DNA of 38,165 nucleotides, taken from NCBI GenBank assembly GCA_963608705.1, contig CAVDHB010000066.1, positions 1 to 38,165 of the forward strand, read 5' to 3'. The notes under the pieces are model-generated. The model had not been told where the DNA came from and made no database searches. It saw only the letters and a program-made list of their open reading frames with translations. The translations under genes were made by a program, and so were the position numbers. This DNA comes from CAVDHB01 sp963608705 (GTDB lineage: Bacteria; Bacteroidota; Bacteroidia; Bacteroidales; Bacteroidaceae). Shown in pieces: positions 15,339-24,356 of the stretch; position 1 is the first letter of the stretch; each line of letters opens with the position of its first letter.

Positions 15339-15944
15339 TTAGTCTTGAAGCACCCCCGTAAACCCATTAAAGTTCCAGAGTATCTGTTCCGACTGTCTTA
15401 CCTGTCCGGCGGCATTCTCCATCCGCCTCTCCAGTCCGTCAGCCAACTTCTCCATAATCAGCATATCCTCCTCAGACATTCCCTCTCCAGCCGTCCACAA
15501 ACGGCCATTCAAGGCCACGGGAAATGACTCCTCGTTGTCTTTCGGTGTCAGCTGGCTTCCGTCATCCGTCCGTTGCATGATGGTAATGGTACAGCGGGAA
15601 TTTCCATCGGAAGAGAAAATGAAAGACGAACCCTCAAAACGCAACACGCTGGAAAAACCGTTCTGACTGCGGCTTGTATTCACATAGTCCGCCTTTTTCC
15701 CTTCTGTGCGGAAGGCACTCTCAAACTCCCGGTACACGTTGCGGTTAGCCACCGAAAGCGATTTCATCACCCGGTACACCTTTCCCGTCCGTGGATGTCT
15801 GCGCACGATGCACGTGTACACAGTGTAAGGTTTGTCTGAATATTTATGTACTAACTTCTCGATATTCCGCTGGGCGAACGCCACCGCAGGAAAGGCCATG
15901 AGCGACATTGCGAGTACGCTCATCCATTTATATGCTTCTTTCAT
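15339..15944 (-). CDS. DUF5024-like exported protein
   Basis: The 201-aa protein has a signal peptide (about 1-25, cleavage near AFAQ) and a soluble body beginning RNIEKLVHKYSDKP. It matches my recollection of the Bacteroides DUF5024 family, exported proteins found in ECF sigma operons. It begins 13 bp after the anti-sigma stop, so it is the third gene of that operon and may be an effector or signal component outside the inner membrane. No enzymatic motif is seen. Confidence 0.65.
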   Translation of the reverse strand: MKEAYKWMSVLAMSLMAFPAVAFAQRNIEKLVHKYSDKPYTVYTCIVRRHPRTGKVYRVMKSLSVANRNVYREFESAFRTEGKKADYVNTSRSQNGFSSVLRFEGSSFIFSSDGNSRCTITIMQRTDDGSQLTPKDNEESFPVALNGRLWTAGEGMSEEDMLIMEKLADGLERRMENAAGQVRQSEQILWNFNGFTGVLQD

Positions 15945-15957
15945 CTTACCCTTCTTT

Positions 15958-16497
15958 CTATTTAAATACTTCTTCCGCAGCCGCTCTCACCGCCGGGTCG
16001 TCAATGCCGTCCAACACCTTCGCCTCTATTCTCTCCGCCTTGTGGCGTTCCTCGTCTTGGGAAGCCTTTTGCTCCACTTCCTGCAAACGGGGTATGATGT
16101 CCTGAATATCGGACAGCCGCTGTCCGTGGTCTATCACATAGCTTCCCTCGTAGGAATCATAGAGCGACTGCTGTTTCTCGTAATGAGCCACGCCCATCAC
16201 ACCGGCAAAGCAAGCGGCCATACCCACGGTCACAGACCAGATGAGCCGGCGAATCCGTTTTTTCCGTTCCTTATGTGTATTGTCGGACACCAAAGCCAAT
16301 CCGGAAGCTCCGGGCAAGTCCTCCTCACGAAGCCCTCCCTCAAAGTAGGCGAACATCGGTTTGTACATCTTCAGGCCGTCAGGCAGGTCTGCCGTCGTCC
16401 GGAAGAATGCGTACAGCGCCGCCTCCTCTTCATTCATCGTCTCCCCATTCAGGAAACTACGGATGAATCCTTCCACATTGTCTTTAGTTACCTTCAT
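15958..16497 (-). CDS. Putative anti-sigma factor, single membrane helix
   Basis: The 179-aa protein has a cytoplasmic N-terminal part (MKVTKDNVEGFIRSFLNGE, then NEEEAALYAFFR), a basic stop region KERKKRIRR, one membrane helix around 91-110 and a periplasmic, coiled-coil-like tail rich in Glu and Lys. This is the layout of membrane-bound anti-sigma factors. The chosen ATG overlaps the end of the sigma gene by 14 bases. The short N-terminal helices would bind the sigma. No recognised anti-sigma zinc motif (HxxxCxxC) is present. Confidence 0.65.
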   Translation of the reverse strand: MKVTKDNVEGFIRSFLNGETMNEEEAALYAFFRTTADLPDGLKMYKPMFAYFEGGLREEDLPGASGLALVSDNTHKERKKRIRRLIWSVTVGMAACFAGVMGVAHYEKQQSLYDSYEGSYVIDHGQRLSDIQDIIPRLQEVEQKASQDEERHKAERIEAKVLDGIDDPAVRAAAEEVFK

Positions 16498-16993
16498 TTT
16501 CGTATTCCTTTTTGAATTGTTCAAATATCTTCTTTCTGGCTCTTGAAAGGCTGGAACGCACACTGTCTTCCGACCCTCCCGTAAGGCGCACTATCTCCGA
16601 GACCTCCATGCCCTCCACATGTTTCATGCGGAGAATGGTCTGCTGTCCTTCGGGCAGCGTCCTTATCAACCGTTTCGCTATCTCGTCCTCCTCCTTGTCC
16701 AGCAGCCCGCTGTCCGTCTCCACATTGTCCGTCATGTCGAAACGCTCGTCAATAGGCTCGGCGAGGTTACGGTTTCCCCTCAACTGAGATATGCACAGAT
16801 TCCTCACCATGGTCACGCTCAACGCCTCCACGGAGTCGTACTCCTCAAGACGTTCACGCATCGACCACAACTTAAGCAATGCGTCTTGAACAGTGTCCTT
16901 CGCATCCTCTTCGTTCTTCAGAAGCCTCATGGCCGTCCCCATCATCTTGGGACGTATCCTCTCCGCTTCCTTCTCAAACTCTTTACGTTCCAT
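16484..16993 (-). CDS. ECF-type RNA polymerase sigma factor (second unit)
   Basis: This 169-aa protein shows region 2 (MMGTAMRLLKNEEDAKDTVQDALLKLW) and region 4 (LPEGQQTILRMKHVEGMEVSEIVRLTGGSEDSVRSSLSRARKKIFEQ). It is unrelated in detail to the sigma at 14334. It is the first gene of a three-gene operon (sigma, anti-sigma, DUF5024-like) that runs toward the first sigma operon. A degenerate copy of the REP-like palindrome lies just upstream. Confidence 0.9.
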   Translation of the reverse strand: MERKEFEKEAERIRPKMMGTAMRLLKNEEDAKDTVQDALLKLWSMRERLEEYDSVEALSVTMVRNLCISQLRGNRNLAEPIDERFDMTDNVETDSGLLDKEEDEIAKRLIRTLPEGQQTILRMKHVEGMEVSEIVRLTGGSEDSVRSSLSRARKKIFEQFKKEYENEGN

Positions 16994-17012
16994 GCTTAAA
17001 CCTTACATTATA

Positions 17013-17045
17013 TAGACGCAATCATGGAAGATTCATTGCATCTCT
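17013..17045. repeat. Degenerate REP-like palindrome, copy e
   Basis: Arms agacgcaat and attgcatctct around a longer middle. It resembles the other copies with several changes and lies in the leader region of the second sigma gene. Confidence 0.45.
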
Positions 17046-17072
17046 CATCTTAATTTTATTTATATTAACGCT

Positions 17073-17780
17073 TCAGATACGGCGTAATGTCTTCTCGAAC
17101 GCCTCTTCCGACTGCTCCACGTAGCTCAACTCATAAGGCTGCACTTTCAATGCGAACACCCCCCTTGGCTCATCCAGTCCAAAATAGGTTTTCAGAAGGC
17201 TCGCCATATTGAATGACAGGTCGTTTCCCTGCTTCATCAGCCGCCTCACACACGCTGTCACATGGCTGTTCTCCACGCCGGGAGTAGCTCTCAGCAAGTC
17301 GAACAACACCCGGAATCCTTTCACCGAGGAACACTCGCAAAGAAGCTCCGTCTGCTCTTCCCATCCCGTCAGTCCGAAAGCGGCGAACAAGGAGGGAATA
17401 TCCCCACTCTGCCGCATGAGGGGCAGCAGATACCGCACAAAACGCAGTCTTGCCCCTTTCGCCTCTTCACCAGAAACCAGCAAACCGATACGCCGCAACG
17501 CATCCATGTCAGGATGCCACGCCTTCCGATTGTATCTCGCCCTGGCAATCTTCGACACCGAGCCAAGGAAAGACTTGGGACGGAATGCCACCAGACTCTC
17601 CGCCGCCTTCCAGAACAGCGGAGAGGGAACCAGCAACAGCACGTCGCTCTCCAGCACAAACTTGGCGGACTTGAAATTGGAATTGGACAGATTGTCGAGA
17701 TAACGGCACAAGTCGTCCCATTTCCCCATCGCCACCATGTGCTTCACATGACTCTTTATCGTATCTGAAAACATTGTCAT
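17073..17780 (-). CDS. Unknown soluble protein
   Basis: I do not recognise this protein of about 235 aa. It has no signal peptide or membrane helix and looks mostly helical, with repeated LFWKAAESL- and RFVRYLLPL-like amphipathic helices that could form a helical-repeat fold. The ATG at 17780 is chosen because a TAAATTTG promoter box at 17811-17818 places transcript start near 17804, after the earlier ATG at 17813. It is monocistronic and lies upstream of the second sigma operon on the same strand, with 79 bp between. Confidence 0.6.
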   Translation of the reverse strand: MTMFSDTIKSHVKHMVAMGKWDDLCRYLDNLSNSNFKSAKFVLESDVLLLVPSPLFWKAAESLVAFRPKSFLGSVSKIARARYNRKAWHPDMDALRRIGLLVSGEEAKGARLRFVRYLLPLMRQSGDIPSLFAAFGLTGWEEQTELLCECSSVKGFRVLFDLLRATPGVENSHVTACVRRLMKQGNDLSFNMASLLKTYFGLDEPRGVFALKVQPYELSYVEQSEEAFEKTLRRI

Positions 17781-17810
17781 AGGCCGTTCACTCTTAGATT
17801 CTGTAATGGA

Positions 17811-17818
17811 CAAATTTA
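17811..17818 (-). promoter_or_regulatory. -7 box of the unknown gene
   Basis: On the minus strand the box reads TAAATTTG, a full TAnnTTTG match. The -33 position is weak. It overlaps the earlier ATG of the frame and so argues for the later start. Confidence 0.55.
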
Positions 17819-17895
17819 CGGAGAAATACGCTAAATGCGGAAATTATTAAGGGTAAATAACAATAAGCTGAAAACCCTCTGACTTGATTATGCAA

Positions 17896-17936
17896 AATAA
17901 AATAGCGAAAAATTTCGAGAATATTGCCATTTTATT
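17896..17936. repeat. AT-rich inverted repeat upstream of radC
   Basis: aataaaatagc (17896-17906) pairs with gccattttatt (17926-17936), 10 of 11, with an inner gaaa/tttc. It lies in the divergent gap between the unknown gene and radC. Function unknown. Confidence 0.4.
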
Positions 17937-18010
17937 AGGCCATCTAAATAAAAAGCAGTACTTTTACCGAGTGAAAACGAACTGTGTATCTTACATTTAA
18001 TCCTACTCAA

Positions 18011-18697
18011 ATGAAGAATATGACGATTAATGAATGGGCGGAAGACGATCGCCCACGGGAAAAAATGATGAAAAGAGGCAGCGAGGCACTTTCCAATGCC
18101 GAGCTGCTGGCCATCCTTGTAGGGTCTGGCACCCCGGAGAAAACGGCGGTAGACCTCATGAGGGACATTCTACAACACTGCCAGCAAAGTCTGCGAGTGC
18201 TGGGAAAGATGACGGTGGAGGAACTGTGCCGCTTCAAAGGAGTAGGCCCGGCCAAAGCCATCACCATCCTTGCCGCCTGCGCACTGGGCAACCGCCGCAA
18301 CTCGGAAGCTCCCCACGAACTGCAACAAATCCGTTCCCCTGAAGACATCTACCATTACTTCACTCCCAAGATGCAAGACCTCTTCATAGAAGAATGCTGG
18401 GCCTTGTACCTTAACAACAACCACCGAATCATCGCCTCGCACAATATCAGCAAAGGAGGGCTTACCGAGACTTCCGTAGACATTCGCTGCGTGCTCGAAA
18501 AAGCCCTCCTCTGCAAAGCCACCGCCCTGGCGCTGTGTCATAACCACCCGTCCGGCAACAAACGTCCCAGCGCACAGGACGACAGACTCACCCAACGGCT
18601 GAAACAAGCCTGTGACATTCTGAGTCTACAACTCATAGACCACGTGATTTTCACGGACAATTCTTATTACAGCTACGCCGACAACGGCAAGGTTTAA
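18011..18697 (+). CDS. radC: RadC / UPF0758 JAB-domain protein
   Basis: The 228-aa protein has an N-terminal helix-hairpin-helix region (MTVEELCRFKGVGPAKAITILAACALG, about 75-100) and a C-terminal JAB/MPN+ domain with the metal motif HNHPSG (177-182) and D190 in PSAQDD. It is a predicted metal-binding protein once linked to DNA repair; the true activity is not settled. The ATG at 18011 (MKNMTINEW) matches the family start (IxxWxxxxRPREK). It ends 2 bp before the convergent czcB-like gene. Confidence 0.9.
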   Translation: MKNMTINEWAEDDRPREKMMKRGSEALSNAELLAILVGSGTPEKTAVDLMRDILQHCQQSLRVLGKMTVEELCRFKGVGPAKAITILAACALGNRRNSEAPHELQQIRSPEDIYHYFTPKMQDLFIEECWALYLNNNHRIIASHNISKGGLTETSVDIRCVLEKALLCKATALALCHNHPSGNKRPSAQDDRLTQRLKQACDILSLQLIDHVIFTDNSYYSYADNGKV

Positions 18698-18699
18698 AA

Positions 18700-19896
18700 T
18701 CAATGTGCGTGTTCCCCGTGTTCGGAAAGCATGGACGACAGATAGAACGCATTGGATGTCACCACCTTCGCATTCGCCGGAATGGATTCCGAGGGAATAA
18801 TCTGGGTGTAGCCCATCTCGGTGACTCCCGTAGTGACTTGCACACGGCGGAAATGATACATGAGCTTCCCGTCCTCTTTGGCTGTTTTCTCCAACAGGAA
18901 AATATAAGAAGCGTCCCCTATCGTGGCCACCGCGTCTTCCGGCAGGGCAGGTGTATCCGTGTTTCCTGTGCTGACAAGCGCAGAAAGAGCCATGCCCGGA
19001 ATCAGCAGGGTGTTTTGTCCATTGTCTACCGCCACTTTGACAGCGATGGAACGGTTTTTCATGTCCATCGTGCGAATGATTTTCTCCACTCTCCCGGTCA
19101 AGGCCGTCTGCGGATGGTTGGTAAGTCTGAGGCTTACCTTCTGTCCGGGTTTCACCGAATAGATGTCCTTCTCAAACACCTTCAGCTCCGCATATACCGC
19201 ACGGTCGTTCATCACACTCATCAACGACTGCTGCACGTCCGCATAACCGCCTGTAGTGGCGGAAATGGATGTCACATAGCCAGAAATAGGCGAATAGACA
19301 GGAATACGAGTGGAGATACGACCACGGGAACTGCGAGAAGGACTGACAGACAGCTGTCGCAATCGTCCCGCCAGTCCGCCCACCTGCACCTTGGCCACCT
19401 CGTAGGCGCCGAGTGCCTGTTGCAGGTTCTTCTTCACACCCGCACCTGCGGCTGACAAACTACGCTGCCGCAGATAATTCTCCTTGGCCACCTGCATCTC
19501 CTTCACAGCCACAAGGTAGTTCCGCTGCAACTCCACAATATCCGTGTTCTCAATATAAGCCACAGGCTGCCCTTTCTTCACGTACTGTCCTTCTGTAACC
19601 AATATCTTCCTGATGACTCCTCCGGCCAACGGCGCAATGTCCGCCATATCCTGCGGAGCCACTTTCAACGCTCCGTTCACCCGCAACACCGAGTTCAGAT
19701 TCCGATTCTCCACAGAGCCAAGACGGATGGAGACCGCCTTGAGTTGCTCCTCGGACAATTCCACCGTTTCCTGTTCCGCACCTTCCTCCTCATGCGCATG
19801 CTCGTCATGAGCTTCTTTCTCTTCGGTTTGCGCATTTTGACAGGCTGCCAAAGAAACCAGACAACTTACACCTATTATATATTGTATGAATTTCAT
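18700..19896 (-). CDS. RND efflux periplasmic adaptor, CzcB/CusB-like
   Basis: This 398-aa membrane-fusion subunit joins the RND pump to the outer-membrane channel. It has a lipobox ending at C19 (LVSLAAC), a His/Glu-rich stretch just after it (HDEHAHEEE) and a His-rich C-terminus (EHGEHAH), consistent with metal binding. The adaptor core is visible: a lipoyl-like APLAGGVIRKILVTEGQYVKKGQPVA, a helical hairpin around 120-190, and the second lipoyl half VYSPISGYVTSISATTGGYADV. It is the last gene of the efflux operon, 3 bp after the TolC-like gene. Confidence 0.9.
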   Translation of the reverse strand: MKFIQYIIGVSCLVSLAACQNAQTEEKEAHDEHAHEEEGAEQETVELSEEQLKAVSIRLGSVENRNLNSVLRVNGALKVAPQDMADIAPLAGGVIRKILVTEGQYVKKGQPVAYIENTDIVELQRNYLVAVKEMQVAKENYLRQRSLSAAGAGVKKNLQQALGAYEVAKVQVGGLAGRLRQLSVSPSRSSRGRISTRIPVYSPISGYVTSISATTGGYADVQQSLMSVMNDRAVYAELKVFEKDIYSVKPGQKVSLRLTNHPQTALTGRVEKIIRTMDMKNRSIAVKVAVDNGQNTLLIPGMALSALVSTGNTDTPALPEDAVATIGDASYIFLLEKTAKEDGKLMYHFRRVQVTTGVTEMGYTQIIPSESIPANAKVVTSNAFYLSSMLSEHGEHAH

Positions 19897-19899
19897 GAT

Positions 19900-21138
19900 T
19901 TATTTTCCTTGTAAATAGTTCAACGTGATAACCGCCTGATTATAGGCATTGATAGCGTCCGCATACCGCAGTTCGACATCCGCCACGGTTTGAAGGTTCT
20001 GAATGTATTCCACATAACCGATGTCTCCTTTCTCGTATGACACTTCGGAAATGCGCTCCATCTCATTACCCTCTTTGTTCGCTTTATCCTCGTAATAATC
20101 CAAGCTCTTTCTCGCCCGGACATACTCATTCAGCGCAATCTCGTATTCTTTTTTGAGACGGTATGCCTCTTGCCGGGCTTTCAGCTGTCCGATAAGAATC
20201 TCTTGCTTGGCCGCTTTCACCCTGGCTTTCTGCGCACCGAAGAACAAAGGAACGCTCACACCTATCTCAAATCCCAAGAAATTGCCCTTGTCAAAGCGAG
20301 ACCTGTCCACCTTATAGGGATTGAACCCTTTGATGACCATCTGCCCGGTCAGTCCCACGCTGAAATCCGGCAAGAAACCTTTCTGCTCCGCCTTCAAGCG
20401 TTTCTCTCCCGACTTGGTTTCCTCCTCAATCACCTCAGCCCAAGGCGAGTCCTCGAAAACCGGCTTGACCAACGCCGAAGACGCATCCAAGGGACGCAAG
20501 CGGTCTTCCGCCGGAAAAATTTCCGTCTCACTGCTTGTCCATTTCTGCAAAACCAGTTGCGCCTCTTGAAAGTCCTTCTCCGCCTGATAAAGCGTCAGTT
20601 TATTCTCCTGCCACAGCCGCTCGGCGTTCATCCGTTCGAGTTTTCCAGCCTCACCCGCCTTTTCCCTTGCGGAAGCCAGCTTCACAAACCGGGCATAGAT
20701 GGAGTCCTGGCTCCTATGAACCCTTATGACCTCTTTGGCATGAAGCAGTCCGTAATAAGCAGTCGTCACCTCTTTCACCAATTCATGACGGGAGAGTTTC
20801 ATTCCCGCACGCAAGACCTTCGTGTCAGCCTCCAACGCCTTTCTTTTAGCCCTGTACACCGTGGGCAAACTGAATCCCTGACTCACGTTCCATGAATTAT
20901 CCATCGAACCGCCTCCTGTCAAGTCCTGGCTGAAGGACACTCCCGTCTTCTCCAAGTCCACGGCTGTACGCTGCAAGGTCACCGATCTCTCTATCTCAGC
21001 CTTCTGCATTTGCAATCCGATGTTACGTTCCAAGGCCATTCTGATACAATCCTGCAAAGCGCACGTTTGTTGAGCCTTTGCTTCACCCAAGCTGCACAAA
21101 GCCACCAAAGCCCATGCCATCCAATATACTTTGTTCAT
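19900..21138 (-). CDS. TolC-family outer-membrane efflux protein, CzcC-like
   Basis: This 412-aa protein has a signal peptide (about 1-22, cleavage near AKAQ) and two OEP repeats of long helices (CALQDCIRMALERNIGLQMQKAEIERS; YRLKKEYEIALNEYVRARKSLDYYEDKANKE). It forms the outer-membrane exit duct of the metal efflux system. Its start overlaps the stop of the RND pump gene by four bases, so it is coupled to it. Length is near the family norm. Confidence 0.88.
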   Translation of the reverse strand: MNKVYWMAWALVALCSLGEAKAQQTCALQDCIRMALERNIGLQMQKAEIERSVTLQRTAVDLEKTGVSFSQDLTGGGSMDNSWNVSQGFSLPTVYRAKRKALEADTKVLRAGMKLSRHELVKEVTTAYYGLLHAKEVIRVHRSQDSIYARFVKLASAREKAGEAGKLERMNAERLWQENKLTLYQAEKDFQEAQLVLQKWTSSETEIFPAEDRLRPLDASSALVKPVFEDSPWAEVIEEETKSGEKRLKAEQKGFLPDFSVGLTGQMVIKGFNPYKVDRSRFDKGNFLGFEIGVSVPLFFGAQKARVKAAKQEILIGQLKARQEAYRLKKEYEIALNEYVRARKSLDYYEDKANKEGNEMERISEVSYEKGDIGYVEYIQNLQTVADVELRYADAINAYNQAVITLNYLQGK

Positions 21139-24100
21139 TTTTTCTCGATACTAAAGGTTTTATAGATAGAAGGAAGCACCAACAACGTCAAGATAGTGGC
21201 CGTTACCAGTCCGCCTATCACAACGGTAGCCAACGGACGCTGCACTTCCGCACCGTCTCCTGTGGACAACGCCATAGGCAGGAAGCCTAATGAGGCCACC
21301 AACGCCGTCATAATCACCGGACGAAGCCGAGTCTCGCATCCACGGATAATCCGTTCACGGACATCTGTAACTCCTTCCTTCTCCAGCGAGTTAAACTGGC
21401 CTATCAACACGATGCCATTCAACACGGCCACGCCGAACAAGGCGATAAAGCCCACTCCCGCCGAAATGCTGAAAGGCATTCCCCGCAACCACAAGGCCAA
21501 TATACCGCCGATGGCGGACAAGGGAATGGCGGTGAAGACAAACAAAGTTTCCCTCACATTTTTCAGCGTGGCGTAAAGCAGACAAAGTATCAAAGCCAAC
21601 GCCAAAGGCACGGCTATCATCAACCGCTGTCCAGCCTCTTCCAGATTCTTGAACTCTCCGCCGAACGTGTAATTGTAACCGGGCGGAAGATGAAAACGCT
21701 TGTCCAACTTCTCCCTGATTTCATTCACCGTGCTTTCAATATCCCTTCCGTTTACATTGAAACCTACGTAGATACGTCTTTCCCCATTCTCGTGAGAGAT
21801 TTGCGAAGGAGCGTTCTCATAGGAAATATCCGCCACATCCTCCAATGGCACCGTGCCTCCGTCCGGCAAAGGAAGCGGAAGCAAAGCTAATTCATCCACC
21901 TTGTCGCGAAGAGTGGAATCCATCCGTACCACCAAGTCAAACCGTCGTTCTCCCTCCATTACCACACCGGCCGTCTTTCCCGCAAAAGCGGTTTCCAACA
22001 CGTTATTGGCCTGTTGGACGGAGATACCGTAAGCGGCCAGACGGGCGTGGTCGTATCTCACCTGTAGCTGAGGAGCCCCCGACACCCGTTCCACATTCGG
22101 ACGAGAAACACCCTCCACATCTTGAATCAGTGCCGCCACCTCGTTGGCCAGCCTGTTCAGCGTGTTCATATCCTCGCCATATATCTTAATAGCCACATCC
22201 TGCTTGATTCCAGTCATCAACTCATTGGTACGCATCTGAATAGGCTGTGACATCTCCAATTCCACCCCGGGAATCACGCTCATGGACTCTTTCATCTTGG
22301 CCGCAAGCTCATCCTGTGTCTTGGCCGAAGTCCATTCCTCCTTGGGACGCAAGGCCACCAACATGTCCGCCCTCTCCACAGGCATCGGGTCAGTGGGAAT
22401 CTCCGCACTTCCGATACGGGTCACCACCTGCTTCACCTCTGGGAATTTCTCTTTCAGCACTTTCTCCGCCATCGTGGTGGCCTTTACCATCTGCGAAAGC
22501 GAAGTGCCTTGCGCCATGGAGAATTCCACGGCCAAATCCCCCTCTTCCAATTGGGGAATGAACTCTCCGCCCAAGCGGGAGAACACGAACAAACTGCCGC
22601 CAAAGAGCAACAGCATCAATGCTATCAACATACGGCTGCGCTTCAAGCAATAAGCCAATATGGGTTCATACCGCTTGTGCAACCAGTCCATCATGCGGTC
22701 GGATATGGAACGTTTGTGGGTTGTCTTACGGCTGAGGAACAACGCCGAAGCCATCGGCACATACGTAAGCGAAAGGATAAACGCCCCCAATATGGCGAAG
22801 AATATCGTCATGGCCATCGGACGGAACATCTTGCCCTCGATTCCGCCAAGCGTGAGCAAGGGAAGATACACTATCATAATGATAATCTCTCCGAACGCCG
22901 CACTCTGACGTATCTTCGAAGCCGACTCATACACCATCTCGTCCATCTCCTTCCGGCTGAGCAAGGACTTTCGGTAACCGCCCGTACTCAGATGAAAACA
23001 GACCGCCTCCACGATGATGACCGCTCCGTCCACTATCAGCCCGAAGTCTATCGCTCCGAGACTCATCAAGTTTCCCCCGACATCAAACAATTTCATCATG
23101 CCGAAGGCGAACAACATGGACAACGGAATGACAGAGGCCACCACCAAGCCCGCACGGTAATTGCCGAGAAACAACACAAGGATGAACACCACAATCAGTC
23201 CACCTTCTATCAAGTTGTGCGCAATCGTGTCCGTCACCCTGTCCACCAACTGCGAACGGTCAATAAACGGCTCAACGACCACCCCTTCTGGAAGACTTCT
23301 CTTAATCTCTTCTATGCGCTGTTTCACGTTCTTCACTACCTGTTGGAAGTTTTCTCCTTTCAGCATCAAGGTGATTCCCACCACGACTTCCCCCGTACCA
23401 TTACGAGTCACCGCTCCGTAGCGGTTGGCATAGCCTATGCCCACCTTGGCCACATCTCTGACCAACACAGGCACTCCGTCCACCGTCTTTACGGGAATCT
23501 CCCCAATCTCGGCAATGGACTTGGCTCTTCCGATACCTCGTATGAAATAGCGGTTGCTGTTCTTCTCAATATAACTGCCGCCAGTATTCTCGTTGTTGTT
23601 CTGCAACGCATCGTAAAGTTCGGGAATCGTCACTCCGCAAGCCCGAAGCCGGTCTGCGTCCACAGCCACCTCGTATTGCTTTACATAACCGCCCCAACCA
23701 CTTACTTCAGCCACGCCTTCCGTGCCGGCAAGCTGCTTACGTACAATCCAGTCTTGAATAGTCCGCAACTGTTCAAGCGTGTACTTGTGTTCATAGCCTT
23801 TGGCAGGATGCACGGTGTAATGATATATCTCGCCCAGTCCTGTGGCCACCGGAGCCAACGAGGTAGAAGCCCCCTCCTTCGGCAGACTTTCCTCCGCCTC
23901 TTTCAGTTGCTGGCTGACCTGCTGGCGAGCCCAGTAAATATCGGTGCGGTCTTTGAACACCAAAGTCACCACCGACAGTCCGCTGGTGCTGATACTCCTT
24001 CGCTCTTCCACTTCCGGGATGTTGGCCATGGCCATCTCTATGGGTGTCGTGATCATCTGCTCCACCTCCTGCGCACCCAAGGAGGGAGCTTGCGTGATAA

Positions 24101-24245
24101 TCTGTACTTGGTTGTTGGTGATGTCGGGAGTGGAGTCGAACGGAAGTTGCATGAGCGACCATCCGCCCCACAGAATCAACGCCAGCGTACACAACCCTAT
24201 CACCAGTTTATGATGTATGGAATAATGTATTAACTTTTGAAACAT
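21135..24245 (-). CDS. Heavy-metal efflux RND pump, CzcA-like
   Basis: This 1036-aa inner-membrane proton-driven pump exports divalent metal. It begins MFQKLIHYSIHHKLVIGL with the first helix, and its N-terminal FDSTPDITNNQVQI is typical of the HME-RND family. TM4 carries DFGLIVDGAVIIVE with D400; the DFGxxxDGAV form fits the Zn/Co/Ni (CzcA) group better than the Cu/Ag (CusA) group. Two large periplasmic loops and twelve helices are present. It is followed by the TolC-like and adaptor genes and preceded by a small Cys/His-rich protein. Metal preference is inferred. Confidence 0.93.
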   Translation of the reverse strand: MFQKLIHYSIHHKLVIGLCTLALILWGGWSLMQLPFDSTPDITNNQVQIITQAPSLGAQEVEQMITTPIEMAMANIPEVEERRSISTSGLSVVTLVFKDRTDIYWARQQVSQQLKEAEESLPKEGASTSLAPVATGLGEIYHYTVHPAKGYEHKYTLEQLRTIQDWIVRKQLAGTEGVAEVSGWGGYVKQYEVAVDADRLRACGVTIPELYDALQNNNENTGGSYIEKNSNRYFIRGIGRAKSIAEIGEIPVKTVDGVPVLVRDVAKVGIGYANRYGAVTRNGTGEVVVGITLMLKGENFQQVVKNVKQRIEEIKRSLPEGVVVEPFIDRSQLVDRVTDTIAHNLIEGGLIVVFILVLFLGNYRAGLVVASVIPLSMLFAFGMMKLFDVGGNLMSLGAIDFGLIVDGAVIIVEAVCFHLSTGGYRKSLLSRKEMDEMVYESASKIRQSAAFGEIIIMIVYLPLLTLGGIEGKMFRPMAMTIFFAILGAFILSLTYVPMASALFLSRKTTHKRSISDRMMDWLHKRYEPILAYCLKRSRMLIALMLLLFGGSLFVFSRLGGEFIPQLEEGDLAVEFSMAQGTSLSQMVKATTMAEKVLKEKFPEVKQVVTRIGSAEIPTDPMPVERADMLVALRPKEEWTSAKTQDELAAKMKESMSVIPGVELEMSQPIQMRTNELMTGIKQDVAIKIYGEDMNTLNRLANEVAALIQDVEGVSRPNVERVSGAPQLQVRYDHARLAAYGISVQQANNVLETAFAGKTAGVVMEGERRFDLVVRMDSTLRDKVDELALLPLPLPDGGTVPLEDVADISYENAPSQISHENGERRIYVGFNVNGRDIESTVNEIREKLDKRFHLPPGYNYTFGGEFKNLEEAGQRLMIAVPLALALILCLLYATLKNVRETLFVFTAIPLSAIGGILALWLRGMPFSISAGVGFIALFGVAVLNGIVLIGQFNSLEKEGVTDVRERIIRGCETRLRPVIMTALVASLGFLPMALSTGDGAEVQRPLATVVIGGLVTATILTLLVLPSIYKTFSIEKK

Positions 24246-24356
24246 ACTTGTATTATAGGTAAGTCTTTATACTATGCTTACAGGGCAAAACGTATGCTCC
24301 GCCGTATGGAAGCATACCCCCTACCGTTCTGACAGGCCGAATGCCCGACAGAACCC
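24246..24356. promoter_or_regulatory. Leader between small protein and CzcA with two hairpins
   Basis: Two inverted repeats lie in series: gtatgct (24292-24298) with agcatac (24311-24317), and gttctg (24326-24331) with cagaac (24349-24354). Neither has a T run, so they may be mRNA-processing or attenuation structures. No -7 box is evident before czcA, so czcA is probably transcribed from the upstream promoter. Confidence 0.4.

Noticed and set aside
22509..24233. Long open frame (574 codons) on the plus strand across czcA
   Set aside because: It lies wholly antisense to the well-supported RND pump gene, and its translation is rich in His, Arg and Gln with no domain, a typical shadow of a GC-biased frame.
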